DNA of 64,000 nucleotides from Auriscalpium vulgare (lineage: Eukaryota > Basidiomycota > Agaricomycetes > Russulales > Auriscalpiaceae): positions 124,001 through 188,000 of the forward strand of contig JAHBBC010000037.1 in NCBI GenBank assembly GCA_019915015.1. Reading direction: 5' to 3'. The position numbers and the translations under genes were made by a program. The notes beneath the pieces were generated by a model. The model saw nothing but the letters and a program-made list of their open reading frames with translations, had not been told where the DNA came from and made no database searches. Below are positions 47,065 through 62,337 of the stretch, one piece after another (within the stretch, counting starts at the first letter, position 1; the number at the start of each line of letters is the position of its first letter).

Positions 47065-50000
47065 ATGTCGGAACGCGAGCCTCTTCTCCAACATGAACGC
47101 CCGCTACCCGCTGTCAGTGACGATGAGCTCAACAGCAATCACAAGCCAGGCCCTATGGAGATCTCCAGATCACAGCGTCACGGCATCCTAGCCGGAATTT
47201 GGGTCGCGACATTTCTTTCGGTGCGTCGTTCGAGGCATGTTGCGCTTGCTCGGGAGGCTGACGGGAAAACCAAATGGCTCTATCAGTCTCTCAATAGTAT
47301 GTGTCATTCTGCTGTTTTTTTTCATATGGGTCGACCGCAAGTCGCTCCACGCTGAGGTCTATGATATCACGGAGCGAGACGAGGCCGCTGGCGCTTGCTG
47401 GTGGCGGTCCCTGGAGGTCCCTTCGGTGCTTTTTACTGGCTGTCGTGCACATATGGCGCTCCTAGAGAGGAAAAGCCACTTGTCGGCGGTATACAGCGTC
47501 AGTCAGGCACCGGTGGTCTCTCTCTCGATCTTGACATGGGGCCTTGGTGTGACTGGCGGTCTTAGACAGGATCAATGTTTTCGTCACTGCGCGATATTGA
47601 CCACCGTTTGCGCATACAGCCACCCTCGTTGCAACTCGTACGCGCCGAATTATTGTCAAACTTGTACAGCCTTTAATCTCGACCAGTCCTCCCATCCATC
47701 TCGTCCGATTTTCAGAGATCAAATCAAGCGAGTTGGTTAGGAACATCGTGCGTATGACCACCCTGTTTTTACGAAGCTGGCGCTGAGTATATGCGCAATC
47801 TAGATATCTACTTGCAACGTGTACATTTACTCCGCTGTATGGACGTCTCTGCAATGTCATGGGCCGGCGTGGCGCCAACCAAACGGCCGTGTTCTTCGCG
47901 GGTCTGGGGACACTAGCGTGTGGTGTCTCCGGAAACATGGAAACCTTGATCCTGGCACGATTCGTACGTTCCAATCTCACGTATATACCGTACTCCCGAA
48001 TCGAGAAGCCTCTGCTGACACGCATCAGCTCGGCGGGTTAGGCGGAGGAGGCATCTTCACAACTGCCGCGTAAGTACTCGACCCGTATTTCCCAATGACC
48101 GCCACCTGAATCTTCTCATCCAGAATCATCACGAGCGACATGTACAGCATCAGGGTGTGTTCTCAGCCACAACACCCAGCGGCGAACAGCGTCCTCACTC
48201 ACAGCCCATCGATCAGTCGCGCGGCTTGACTCAGGGCATCGCGAGCGTCTTCAACGGCGTACGTACTGCTTCTGTTCGTCTGAACGCGATTTCCAGCGGG
48301 CCGCTGACTCTGTGATAGCTCGGAATGGGATTGGGAGGCCCGTTGGGCGGCGTTATCAGCGACCGGTAAGTGCCGTGCTGCCGTGCATCCGACGTCTCCG
48401 AGGGGGCGAGAGGGCGGCCGATGACTTCCCACGGGCCATGCGCCCTCGCGCACGCAAACCAGCATGCAGAAGCCGTTTGCCCTGCGCCGCTAGTCACATG
48501 CGCGTCTTTCTACCCGTGTCGTATCTGACCATCGCCTTCGCGCAGGTTCGGCTGGCGGTGGGCCTTCCTCGTGCAGCTCCCGCTGTTCCTGCTGTCCTTT
48601 ATGTTGACATCGGTCAACCTGCTGTATACAACGCCGGTGAGGAGCCCCAAGCAAGGTTGAAACCCAGACGGGTGTGCTGACGTTTGTCGGTGGCGCCAGG
48701 GCAAGGGCAAGAGCACGAAGGAAGTACTTAAGCGCATAGATTATGGTGGTAGCGCCACGCTGTTAGGAGCGGTACGTACTCAAACTCGGCACTTCTGACC
48801 CCGGTGCTGACCGGCCGTCCCGTCGCCGATCTGCCACTTGTGCATCCCTCCTCCCTAGGTCCTCTCCTTCCTCGTATTCCTAAGCAACCGCTACAACGAT
48901 GAAAAACCGGTGAGTGAACACCCGCGGGATTGCCGCCCGCGAAGCACACTGCCGTTCATCATTGCATCCGCTCATTTTTTTTGTTCTGGTTTCTATTGCG
49001 CTACGCGAACCTAGTGGGCATCTGGCGCCGTCTGGCTCCCACTGGCGCTGTCTGTCGTCTTCCTGATCGCGTTTGTCCTTTTCGAGCTCCTCATCGCCGC
49101 CGAGCCAATGCTCGCGCCGTACATGCTCAAGGAGAAGATTCCTGTCCTTGTCGGCATCAGCAACTACCTGGTCGCAACATGCAATTTTGCGGTCATGTAC
49201 TTCTTCCCGATGTGGTTCCAGACGGTCAAGCTCACGAGTGCTTCAACTGCCGGTCTGTCTACCTATTGACATATTGTGAAGGGACAGTGGATACTAACCA
49301 GTGGCCCGCGTGATCCTCGTCGTGGCACAGGCCTGCATCTTCTGCCTAACAGCATATCGATGTCCGTCGGATCCATGTTCGCAGGGTACGTACACACTCT
49401 CACGGCGTCCTAGCCATACATTCCTGCGCGTATGTTTACACGAATGTGCTATGATCCCGACAGGTGGATGATGCATCGGACGGGCAAGTACAAGATGATC
49501 AATCTCATATTTGGCACCTTCCCGTTCGCCGCTGCGGTCCTCATCACGCTCATGCGTGAGGACTCGGGACCTGTGCAACTCTGGCTGAGCATCGTATGTT
49601 CTCATTCATACATCGTGTTGAACTGACGTCATCCGCTCCTACGGTCTCTTAGATCCCCCTTGGGTTTGGGAACGCAGTGGTTCTGCAGACTATGTTGAGT
49701 AAGTGCTTCGCTTTCCATGCTTGGCATACCTGTTCGCTGAACTATGCGCGACTTCGCATTCTCGAATACGACAGTTGCCCTCCTCGCCCACCTTCCAAGT
49801 AAGCTTCTTGATCTTATGAACCTTCTCGCAATCAGCGACGACCATCACCGTGGCAGACGGTTCCAATGGCCTTCCGTTGCATTGCATGAGATCTTTCATG
49901 GTTTGATGCTGTGATGTCTAGATTCTGCGATGGCCGTGGGAACTGGTTTCGCGCAGGTCTTTCGGGGCATGGGTGAGTTCGCCGCGACTGCATTCCTTGA

Positions 50001-50700
50001 TCGTGTGAAGACGATGTCTGACCGCCCTCCAGGCCAAGTGAGCGGCGTCGGGGTTGCGAGCGCGATATTCCAGTACACGCTGGACAGGGAACTCCGTGCC
50101 CGTATCGACGGGCCGGATTCGTCAGAGGTGCACCTCCGCGTTTCCTGTTTCCCCGGTGAAATATTCTCATGCCAGGCATTTTCAAATACGCCCAATTACG
50201 CCACGGCGCTACGTCGCAATTTGTCCTGAGCAGCTCATCCGGAGCATTCGCCACTCTGCGCGTTTGGTGGCGAGCTTACCGCCAGAGACGCAGCGCCACG
50301 CACGCGATTCGTATGCAATTGCCCTGCGGGCCGTGTTCACGATGGCCGCGAGTGCCACGTTCCTGGCGTACATCGTCCGCCTGCCCGTGCGTGCATGTGC
50401 TCTCTTTGATGGCCCGCGACTTACGGACCAGCGGCGTGCTGCTGTGTACAGATACCCGACAAGAAGCTCGAGCATAGTCCCAAGAAGGCTGCCGCGGGGA
50501 CGCGTGAAGGAGCAACAACGCCGCCGTCGGTGCCGGAGACGCCGCTGGAGAGCGACGATGATGAAGAACGCGAAGACGGCGTGTCTCCGTTGAATTCGAA
50601 ACGGCGGCCCGCGAGGAGGTTGTCGACTTACGAGTCGTCTGATGGCGGCATGGACTTGGAGAGCGATGAAATCGGTGGTTCGGCCAGGCGCAAGCGCTAG
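47065..50700 (+). CDS. MFS transporter, vacuolar amino-acid/drug type, 607 aa, with micro-exons
   Basis: At least 21 exons close in phase. The first ones are 47065-47220, 47287-47296 (10 nt), 47619-47636 (18 nt), 47687-47747 and 47804-47963. The last ones are 50033-50127, 50231-50386 and 50452-50700. The tiny exons restore the helix 1 signature FLSSLNTTLVATLLPSISSDFQ, followed by NQASWLGTSYLLATCTFTPLYGRL and the loop signature GRRGANQTA. Then come GGLGGGGIFTTAAIITSDM, RSRGLTQG and the antiporter motif LGMGLGGPLGGVISD. A long cytosolic acidic/Arg-rich C-terminus follows the last helix. The family (14-helix, Vba/Fnx1-like) moves basic amino acids or drugs, often into the vacuole; the substrate here is unproven. 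The second intron (47297-47618) is 322 nt, far longer than the others. Confidence 0.88.
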
Positions 50701-52682
50701 CGGCTACGACATACGTCCCGGGCTCGTGATGCCATAGAGCAGTTCTGCAACCGATATTTTCTTGCGTACGAGAGCCTCGGCCTCGCATCATATACACTGG
50801 GAGATGCGCCAGGTCTGTCCAATGAGCACGTTGCGAATGAGGTACCTTGACAACGAGACGCTCGCTCATGTAGTTGGAGCGGACATCTGCCCGTGATACG
50901 TGGTAGGGGGCATCCAAGCCCTTGTGGCGGTACCTCTGTTTCTCACTCGCAAGAAGTGTTATTTTCTGCTTCGGGTCATGACTTCAGCGCCGAGTGATGT
51001 AGGCTGGCAGTGCAGATTACCTTGTGCAGAACGGAGAGATCTGGCTAACCGCGACTCGTCCTACAACTCTTGATTAATTCATCACGAAGTCAACCAGCGG
51101 CAGTTTCCTCCTGAAGGGCGACATTTGTCAATATCAGTCCATAAATGATATCAAAGTATACGGGCGCCTGATACAGACCAAGGTGATCCGTCGACCTGGT
51201 CTCAGCGAGCGAAGCCAGAGGACCGGCGAATTCGCCCTGGAGGAACCAACTGGCTTCACCTGAAGAGACGTCTTAGATTCGCAGGCCCAGCCTGCGATGG
51301 GCAAATTTAGATGCCTCAGCGCTTTCAGAACAGCGCGCACCCTTACCCCTGCATTTATCCAGCGCCTCCTACAATTGAGGCCCGAAATGACAAAGCAAGT
51401 AACTGAAGCTCACCGTACAACTTCAAGTTTGCATACGTTGAATTCACCGCGAGCCTTTGGCTCAGTTTGCGGGATCCAGAACCTGATACAGAGCAGAAAA
51501 ATGTTGGTGAGTCTGCCCGCATGCGCATGAGATTGACTTGGTACCCACAAGAGTTCTTGGCGGTTTTCACACCCCGAGGTGTATCTTCGGAACATTGCAA
51601 GAGAATGCGACCAGAAATGTAGTGAATTGTAGAACTGCGCTCCACTCGCACGCGCCAGAGAAATTGTTGAACAACACATGTTTGCTGTGCCTGGCATGCA
51701 TACGATGAAAGGAACAACGTGACATCGTGCTGTCCAAATCGCATCGCAACCGAAGCATACGTACCTGTGATAAATCTGCGCGTGTGTAGAATCTGCCTCT
51801 AAGATACGCGCCATGCCATGATGCAACACCGTGAGTGATCTATGGCAAACGTTGTCTTGGGAAGGTGACCTGCGGTCGACGTCAACGCAATATGAAGGCT
51901 CGGACGCCCATATAACATGGCATGGGCTCGCAGTGACGCAGTCCAACGGCCGCTCTAAGATGCGCTCTGTCAGGGAGTCTGCCGAGCTTCATAGTAGAGA
52001 GCATCATTCGGCGTCTGCGTCCGCATCACAAGGACGGAGGACATGTGTATCCAGATCTATGTGGTATCAGTATGAGCAGCGTCTCTCGGTGGTTATTAGT
52101 AGGATTCACGTACTTGATATATTTCCGAAGCCGTACCTCAGATGTTGCACGCTTAATTAGCGGTCGAATAGCATAAATGCCCACGGAGGGCAGAAATTCC
52201 CTGAAGCTTCGCGACGGCAATCCCCATCGTCACCGGCTGTGTGCTCTATGGCTCGCAAGCAGCTTTGTTCCCGGAGACGCGGAAACAAAATCCGCAGTCG
52301 AAGCTGTACTGTTGGCATCAGCTTGAGAAGACCGGGTGCAAAGGCCGGAAGCAATGCGTCGAGGGCCTCCAGACAAGACGTCTTCAACGTCATCAAGCCC
52401 AATGGATATAGCCAGAAGCGCGGTATCGCATGAAAACGAAATGAGGTGACCGTCGGCCATGGTAGAGTCTTTCACTGCTGATAGTACTAGATATCAGTGG
52501 ACGGTGTGGCGAAGCGGGCGCGACAGGTATCATGCTTAGGCCGGTTTGCGTAGCAGACAGCGAAACGCACGGATCTCCAGGGGTTGCGCATGGGTAGTAT
52601 TGCAGATAGGTGACATTCTATACGTGACCCATCGCTTGGTTTCCATGTCCAGACGTGAAGTACTCATTGCGTTGACAGACAG
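50701..52682. other. 2-kb stretch with no confident gene
   Basis: Minus-strand frames such as 51410-51946 and 52230-52475 are open but carry no motif I recognise and do not chain through good splice sites. This region separates the MFS gene from the convergent cyclase-family gene. Confidence 0.45.
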
Positions 52683-54548
52683 TCAGAAGTAGGCCTGAAT
52701 TGATTGTTGAAGTCAAGAGACCGTCTAAAAGACGTACGGGCGGGACATACCGCGGCATTTGGCGGGCTAGCAACACCACCGAGGCTACAGTGTCCAACAA
52801 AATGATCGTTCAGTAAGGGACCTCTTCGCAGAGAATGAACTTACACATTCAATGGCCACGATGAGAAGAAGAATGTATACCTGCCAGTCTCAGCACACGT
52901 CTTGGCCAGCTCCTCAATGTCGAAAAACTCCCCTACATGTCCGTAGTCAGCTCGGTCGGTCCAGACGAACAACACCGAATACTCACCAATGGGCATACCC
53001 CACAAGCTTCAATGGCGCACAGATGAGTAAACTACGATGACCAGGAGGTAACATATAACTCACCCGAGGAGTGTCTGATACGCCCACACACGTCAGCTCT
53101 GTGTACCACACGTTGAAACCACGGTCGTCGTACCTGATGCAGGTGAGGCACCCCTTCCGCAGGCGGAAAGCACTGCACACGAAAGACCTTAGGTTTACGC
53201 CCAATGCACGGAGCCGAGTAGCGACTGAGTACTGACCTCCAGCGCGGGTTGGTCACCAGCGACAGCAGCGAAGTGATTGTTCCTACTCAATCAATGAAGC
53301 CGTGTTGGTCATAGAGAGGGCCGAACTCACCACAGGAAGCGTTTCATGTCCTCGCCCTGCACGATGCCGGGGCTGGCAGCGCGTGTCAGCGTCAAGACAC
53401 ATAAGCACAGGCGCGTGAGAAACACGTCTTACTATGCCTCTGGCTTGCCCGGGAGCGCGTCCCGCTCCGCCTGGTCAACGGTGAGGTACTTTTGGATGAA
53501 ACCTACACGCAGGAGCAGGATATCTCCACGCCGGAACGTCACGCCTTGCTCCCGCGCGCAGGCTTCCAACTCCGCGACAGTGACACCATACGACGACCAC
53601 GGGTCGTAAGGGAGCTTAACGGCACCGCCTTTCGTGTGGTACCGAACCAAGTCCAGCAAGACGCCTCGGCCACAAATGCCGTGCTGTGCCCAGTCTGTGG
53701 AGAACAATCAGACCGCAGGATACGTAGGACAGGCGCGACGCACTGTGTATTCCCAGCTTGATCAATTCCGGATCTATGCTCTGAGGATCGGGAAAAGCGA
53801 CGTGTCCAACAGGGAGCTTGTCGACCTCAATCCTAGGACAAACAAGCTTAAGCGGAAGCTAGCTACACGAAAGAGCGAGCACTCACCCTTGATACGTCAC
53901 ACGATGCTCGAGGATGGGGAAATGCTTGAGCCCGTCCCACTGCGAGCCGGATTGCGTGTTCTGTATAAGGATTTAGTCGGACATGCAACGCGGAAGGCGC
54001 AAACCACCTACTATGTAGATGGTGTCGTCACGGATATCGCCTCTCCTCCAGTGCGACTCGACATGGGGTGTTTGTCGCCCGAACAGCGGCTGTAAGAGTT
54101 GAGTATGTCAAGCGACTGCTTGTACCAAGCCTCAACGCCACGCACCTTCTCCGGGAAGTTGATCGGCCTCCGCGCATTGCCGTCATTAATTCCAGCGGCC
54201 TCCGAGATGAACTCAGGATGCTCACCAGTTCAGCGAGACAGCCTTCCCAGTTCTGATATCCTATCAGCGTCGACTAATCCATGATGCACGACGCACGTAC
54301 CGTATTTCCTCCTGCGCTGCCCTCTTCACAACTTCGTCCGTCAGTAAGTTGACGGTGCCCAGTTGGTCGCCCTTTCCCCAAACCTCCCACGCGCACCCAG
54401 GGAAATTGCGGAACGCGGGCAGCTCGTCGTAGGTTGGCAGCCGCTTCTCCCCTCCCGCCTTCTCCTTCTCCTTGTGCTTCAAGTCCTTTTGCGCGCTCGC
54501 AGGAGATACTTGGGATGCTATGCCTCGCAAACGATCGAGTAATGTCAT
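52683..54548 (-). CDS. Putative cyclase-family hydrolase (kynurenine formamidase-like fold), 363 aa
   Basis: Fifteen minus-strand exons join in phase to 363 aa. They include an 11-nt exon (53074-53064), a 20-nt exon (53006-52987) and a 12-nt final exon (52694-52683). Key stretches are LPTYDELPAFRNFPGCAWEVWGKGDQLGTVNLL, VSLNWPINFPEK, DTIYINTQSGSQWDGLKHF, WAQHGICGRGVLLDLVRYH, WNNHFAAVAGDQPALE, PHLHQTLLGLWGMPIGEFFDIEEL, and FSSWPLNVLGGVASPPNAAAYF at the end. The TQSGSQWDGLKHF element is the fungal counterpart of the metal-binding HxGTHxDxxxH motif, with Gln and Trp replacing outer His. The family hydrolyses or cyclises small amides and esters; the substrate is unknown. No signal peptide is present, so it is probably cytosolic. 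Confidence 0.87.
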
Positions 54549-54874
54549 GGCAGGGAAGATGTGGGGGGACGACGCGGGTTCACAGATGGTTATGCCGGGC
54601 GACCCCCGCTATAAAAAGGGTCTCTCCCCCAGCCCGCCGAAAAGGATGCCGTCTGCGGAATGTTGGCGTCCTATCAGCAGGCGTTCAGAACACTCACGCG
54701 CATACCCCCTAGGGAGATCGATCCCAGGCGTGGGTCACGCAGGATTGGTGGGCCAAGTACCCCACCTTTCATTCGACACGCACGATGGAAAATAGAAGAC
54801 GTCTGTATTGTATCGCTTTCAGCAGCATGTCAAAGTATTTACATAATGGAAGTGGGAAATGCCTGTGACGGAAC

Positions 54875-57583
<2,709 letters not shown>

Positions 57584-57922
57584 GTTGAGCGGGATAATGG
57601 GTTGTTACGGAGCACCGCACGATGAAGAGAAAAGCGGTGAAGACAATAGAGGCAGGAAGAGGAATCTCAGACTCGGGCGGCGCCTGACAGACGTCGGTGG
57701 TGAGATCGTCGTCGATGTCGGTGAAGTGACTGTTTGCTCTTTGTTTGCGCATGTAACGCCCTGACACTGGGTGACTGTGTGACGACGCGGCTGTGACTCC
57801 GACTCATCATCGCTTCCCCGCCGTACGAGGACTACGTTCTGAATTTCAGGCGAACTCGCAAGAGCATATCATGGTGACAAATAAAATAATGATGTCACAG
57901 CAAGCTGCCCACACCTTCGAAA

Positions 57923-60156
57923 TCACCTTTGAGTCCTCAGGCTAGCTGTGGTGGCTGCTCTCAATGCAGCCGCCCTCGTCCCAGGCTGCGGCTGGAACTC
58001 CTTGCCCTTCGCCTCGCGCACGCGCCGATCCTTCTCATCCCGCGCACGCGTATGCGGCGACGGGAACTCCTCCTCTGACTCTCCCGTGTCTCGCCGCCTC
58101 ATGACCGGTCTGCGCGGCGCGATGCGTGGTGAGGATTTTGCAACAGAGGTAGGCGCACGCTGCTGGGTTTGTTTGAGCTTCGCAAGCATGCCGCTGTCGC
58201 CCTCGTCGTCGAAGGGAGGGACGGATGGTGCTTTCGGCTGCCCGTGTGAGGAGAGCCTTTGTGCTGTCTGCAGGTCGTCTGGGCTGAGCCTGGCGATGGA
58301 ATCCTGAGCGCCCTCGTCAAAGAGACCTGGCGTAGAAGCTATCAGATTTTGAATGAACAAAGCGCTTCACTGACCGTCGTCGCCGTTCGCAGGGTCCAAA
58401 TAGGCCTCGACCTCCATACTCTCCCCTTTGCCATCTTCGTCAGGGACTTCCGGCTGAGGCGTGTCCTCGAGGATCGAGTCCACCGCTGGACGCGGCCTTG
58501 CGGCCTTGAAAGGGACCTTCCGCTGCCGGGAGCGCAGAGCGGACTGGGCATGAGGCTCGACCGACGCTGAGCGCGCGCGCGTGCGGGTCGCTGGGCCGTC
58601 GTCTGACACTGGCGGGGGAGATCGCACTGCTCGCTTCTGGGAAGATGAGGGCTTGGGCCGCGCGGGTACGACGACTTCGACCTGGCGACGCGGCCGCGAC
58701 CACAGTTGCGTTGTCGGAGGTGTCATTGGCATTGCAGTCTCTTGCTCCTCGGCGGGCTGCGAAGGCGAGGGCACTGGACTTCGGCGGATTCTCGACGGAC
58801 CGGCCTGGACTTCGCGTCTAGCGAAGGAGGTGTCAGTAGGACTTAAACTTAGATGAATGTGCTCCTCCTTACGCCTCAAGTCCCGCTTCAACGTCTGGTA
58901 CCGAGTTGACTTGTTGAGGTTGCGGTATCTGAGGTGCCTCAGATAAGTCAAAGAACGGGATCGGCAGCCATCGTCGCACCTCTCTGCGTTTCTTCCGAGC
59001 TGGAGGACCACTACGCAAGGGCCGCTGTGCATCGACAGGATCTTCTGCCCGAGCGCGCTCCTGACTACGACCCGCTCTGGCCTGTGAGCGAGCTGGCGAC
59101 TCGTGCTGTGGCGGGTGCTGTGGCGGGTCAACGGGCGGGACTTCCTCCTCTTCCTCCTCTTCCTCCTCTCTACGCAGCTCCGCCTTCGCCCCATCCTCTT
59201 CCTCGTCCTCCCCGTCTTCCTCCCTATTGTCCCCTCCCCCAACATTTCGGCGCCGCCTATTATGACGATTCTTCCTGATTTCGTGGTACTGGCCTTTCCC
59301 ATTCGCCGGCGGTGGATGTCCCTTGACGTAGGCATCAATCATGGGATCAAACTCCTCTTGGTGCTTCCTGTATCGCTCGCGCCAAGAGTCAGCTGTGTGT
59401 TCAAGGGCCCATGCCCTGACATTGTGCTCGGCGGCCTGGAGACATGTCAGAATATCATTAGAGGAGTCCGGTGGAAAACTGACGCGACGCATCAGCTCGT
59501 AGTATATGACACTGCCCGTGCGGCCGCCGTCTTCTTTGTTCGGAATCGTCTGCGCTAGAAACTCGGCAAGATTCTCATCGTCTTGCTCGGTGAAGGGGTT
59601 ACGCCTGAGGAATGCTTTGTTACCGAAGGCGCTGAGCGTCGACAGAAAAACGCACCGTGCACCTGGACGGCGACCGGGGAGATTTCGGTCTGGCTGGGGG
59701 ACCTCGAGGGAGAAGGACTTCTTGGCGAGGCAAATGTCGACGAAGCCGGACATGCGGACGTATGTCTTCTGTGAAGCAGCATACTTGTCCACGAGTCGAA
59801 CATGATCCACTCTGTCTGTTGTCAATACGACGTCCGCATCCTCTTCCGCGTCCACAACTTCACCACCGTGCTCCTGAGACGTTGTCAGGTGTCGCGGGAG
59901 ATGAACGCTTGACCCCCAGACGCACGACGATCTTCTGGGTCAACGTTTCAGCATCTTCATCAGCCATATTGCGCATGTGAAAAGCCGCCGATGCGCCACT
60001 TGGCAAAGTAAAGAGGGCGGGGGCGGCTTCCTACGGTGCAGAACTTCAATATACAGAAACGATACACGGAGCCACTTCACGCACCGAGTCTCCCTCCGAA
60101 ACCTGCGAATGTAAATCTTGCTCATAACCCTCCACTTCAAAAGTAGAGTCAGACAT
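57923..60156 (-). CDS. Rap1-like telomere protein (BRCT + Myb), copy B
   Basis: Six exons, 60156-60085, 60030-59926, 59873-59656, 59604-58873, 58817-58375 and 58338-57923, close in phase to 661 aa. The second and third exons are the same lengths as in copy A (105 and 218 nt). The BRCT domain (about 27-124) has EHGGEVVDAEEDADVVLTT and FVDICLAKKSF. The Myb domain (about 132-198) has RNPFTEQDDENLAEFLAQT, KEDGGRTGSVIYYEL and DSWRERYRKHQEEF. A longer Glu run and an extra PPQH repeat unit distinguish the middle from copy A. The role is as for copy A. Both reading frames are uninterrupted, so neither is an obvious pseudogene, and protein changes are spread along the whole length. Confidence 0.88.
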
Positions 60157-60239
60157 GACTATCTGAAGGAAATGGATATGTCGTAGCTGAGAACAAGTGA
60201 ACAACTTGAACGAAGGCGGGCGGCACTGTCACGCTATCT

Positions 60240-60255
60240 CGCGTGACGTCACGCG
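60240..60255. promoter_or_regulatory. Palindromic CRE-like element of RAP1-like copy B
   Basis: CGCGTGACGTCACGCG is a perfect 16-nt palindrome with TGACGTCA at 60244-60251. It lies about 84 nt upstream of the copy B start, nearly the same distance as in copy A. Its survival in both diverged promoters suggests it is functional, probably as a bZIP binding site. Confidence 0.7.
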
Positions 60256-60436
60256 ACTAGCCGTGCCCGCGTGATACAATTCAACGAGCCGCATTTACCG
60301 CCGCCGCCCGCCGCCCGCATTCTCCAGTGCAGTATGTGCCGAAACGGTTCAAACTGCACCCCATCGTAGTACAGTATCAATCACTATCTTAAGAACGGAG
60401 TACCGGGGGGAAGTTGGTAAAAATTATCTCGCTCCT

Positions 60437-61942
60437 TCAGTTCGACCACTGCGACTTCACCGATTTCACAATTGAATAATCTGTCGTTTTCGACTCAAGG
60501 CTCTTTTCTCTCGGCCCTCGCCCTCCTGCAGTCGAGTAGAAGACGCTCGTTAGCGGCCGACCACGCGCGTCCTCTGGCCCTGAACGGTCGTGAGCGGGGC
60601 CGACGCGTGCCTCGGTTGACGTTGCGGACTTGACATCGTCTTCATCTGATTCAGAATCAGACAAATAGTGGTGTGTGGTCAGAGGATAGAGTCTCACATG
60701 TCACGGTGGGGGAAGAGGAATCCGAAGAGTTGGACATGCCGCGACTGCCAAGGGCCGGACGGATGTCGTGCAAGCCCCACTTGTCGAGAAGTTTCTTCCC
60801 AAGTGATGGATCGATCTCTGCGCAGTCTCCAAGCGACTCGACTTGGTCGGCATCCAGGAGGTGCTGGACACGTTTGAATTTGTGTTTGTAGGTGCTTATC
60901 CAGTCAATGTGAAAGTCTCGACCCCTGGCGCCTGCAAAGATAGTGGAGTCCGCAACGGGGAAAAGAGCATCGGGATCTTGCCAAGATACTTCCGAGTCGC
61001 TAGAGTCGATTACAGGGCCGATTATTCTGCCGCATCATCAGCATAAGTTTGCCAGAGCCAGACAGAACAAACCTTGCACATCCGTAAAACTGTTGATTTG
61101 TCGCTTTTTTGAAGTGGTTACATCTTTGCTAGTCCGGTAGGCATGGTCGAGAACTGGTTCGTGGCGCCTCTCAGTGGCCCACACACTCTGTTGGAGGCTG
61201 CGGTTGGCCACATGCTGTCGAGTTGAGTAAGAACCGACGGATATTCATGTTACTGACGGGCGCCATGACGAAGTACCGGCGGGGATTCGGTGCGTTTCTT
61301 CCTAGCAAGTCAAGGGCGTGTGAGTGAAAGTAGGCTGTCAATGATTGCGTTGTCCTACGCTGCCTGCCCGCTTCCGCCGCCAACAGCTTACCGGCACCAA
61401 TACGACTGAATTTGCGGTCGTCAACCTTTCTTGCACTGCGGCAGACAAGAGGGGGACTGAGCAGATCTCCAGGTCGTAGTGGCAAGCCGTGGAATCGCGA
61501 AACGGCTTTCATGAGGTAATCTTCGGACTCGAAGTCGACGAAAGCGTCTCTTGACCCGCGAAGGAGGTAGACCGACACGACGCCTCCGAAGATTCTTCGC
61601 TTGACGGAAGCACTGCCATGCCCACGGCGAGACGGCAACTGAGGGTATCTTCCTAACCAACATCCGCGCCGTCGGTCTGGATGGCCGAGGTGGACTTTTT
61701 GCCTGCTCCGGTGTCGGAGGTCGATTAGGAGCACCCCTCAGATTCGAAGAGGTCAGGAAGTTGTGGTCGTCATCGAGGGCTTGCATGGTGTCTGGGAACT
61801 CAGCGTGGAGAAGATCCGTGAAGCGGGGGTGCCAGCTAAACGGAAGTCTATGAGATTGAAGATGGACCATAGGACAGCGCTCACAGGCGCTGTTCGGGTT
61901 CGATGCTCTCTTCGTCGCCCATAAATTCCGCTCATCTCCCAT
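60437..61942 (-). pseudogene. Decayed second RRM + YTH gene
   Basis: Blocks align in order with the intact gene at 25774-28288. They are an RRM part (FGGVVSVYLLRGSRDAFVDFESED, RFHGLPLRPGDLL, VCRSARKVDD) at about 61600-61400, RRYFVMAP near 61270, and SVWATERRHEPVLDHAYRTSKDV near 61190-61130. Then come FHIDWISTYKHKFKRVQHLLD with DPSLGKKLLDKWGLH near 60925-60760, and a tail ending at 60437. The segment that should carry the SGEF(C/Y)GY core instead reads SGSGKLMLM and runs into stops. The Arg/Asn-rich loop FxRxRHLRNxWN is also lost, and the start of the RRM is broken by frameshifts. A shortened functional protein is possible but unlikely. The 3' flank (about 60391-60480) still matches that of the intact copy. 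Confidence 0.7.
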
Positions 61943-62337
61943 CTTCCAACGCAGAAATAGTAATCGGGGCTCCAGGAGGCTGTCCCCGCTGGCCGAAACG
62001 TTCGTTCGGCGATGGCTGTCGAGCCGCAGGCATCAAGACGAGGTCGTATACCATGGATTTCGTCCGGGAGCTAGTCAAAGATCGTCCGGGAGTGGACGGT
62101 CAAGGATGGAGCATAGGTGATGGTATCGGTCTGAACGGTGTCTGGCCTCATGGTCAGTGAGGACGCCAAATACTTACGACACAGCCGCATGAGGCGATCC
62201 TCAGGTTCATCATATCCTGTGCGCAGGCGCAGCCCGCTGCGTGGGATACTGACGGGAGACCCTAACCACAGGCTGTGGTTTACTGGCGCCGACTCGCCCG
62301 AGGTCAACTTGAACCGTCTCTCAACACTCACCATAGG

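Larger units (their letters stand above)
57810..60290 (-). repeat. RAP1-containing segmental duplication, copy B
   Basis: This is the reverse-complement partner of about 33370-35870. Homology includes the promoter palindrome at 60240-60255 and the 3' flank down to about 57810. The flanking genes (PRP4 on one side, YTH-like on the other) differ from those immediately beside copy A. Confidence 0.8.

Noticed and set aside
47237..47740. 167-aa plus-strand ORF
   Set aside because: It reads through introns of the MFS gene; the conserved helix 1 sequence requires the spliced micro-exon path.
52618..52800. Hydrophobic minus-strand frame resembling a DUF6534 helix pair
   Set aside because: The same bases form the last introns and exons of the cyclase-family gene in another frame, and that chain closes in phase to a known C-terminus.
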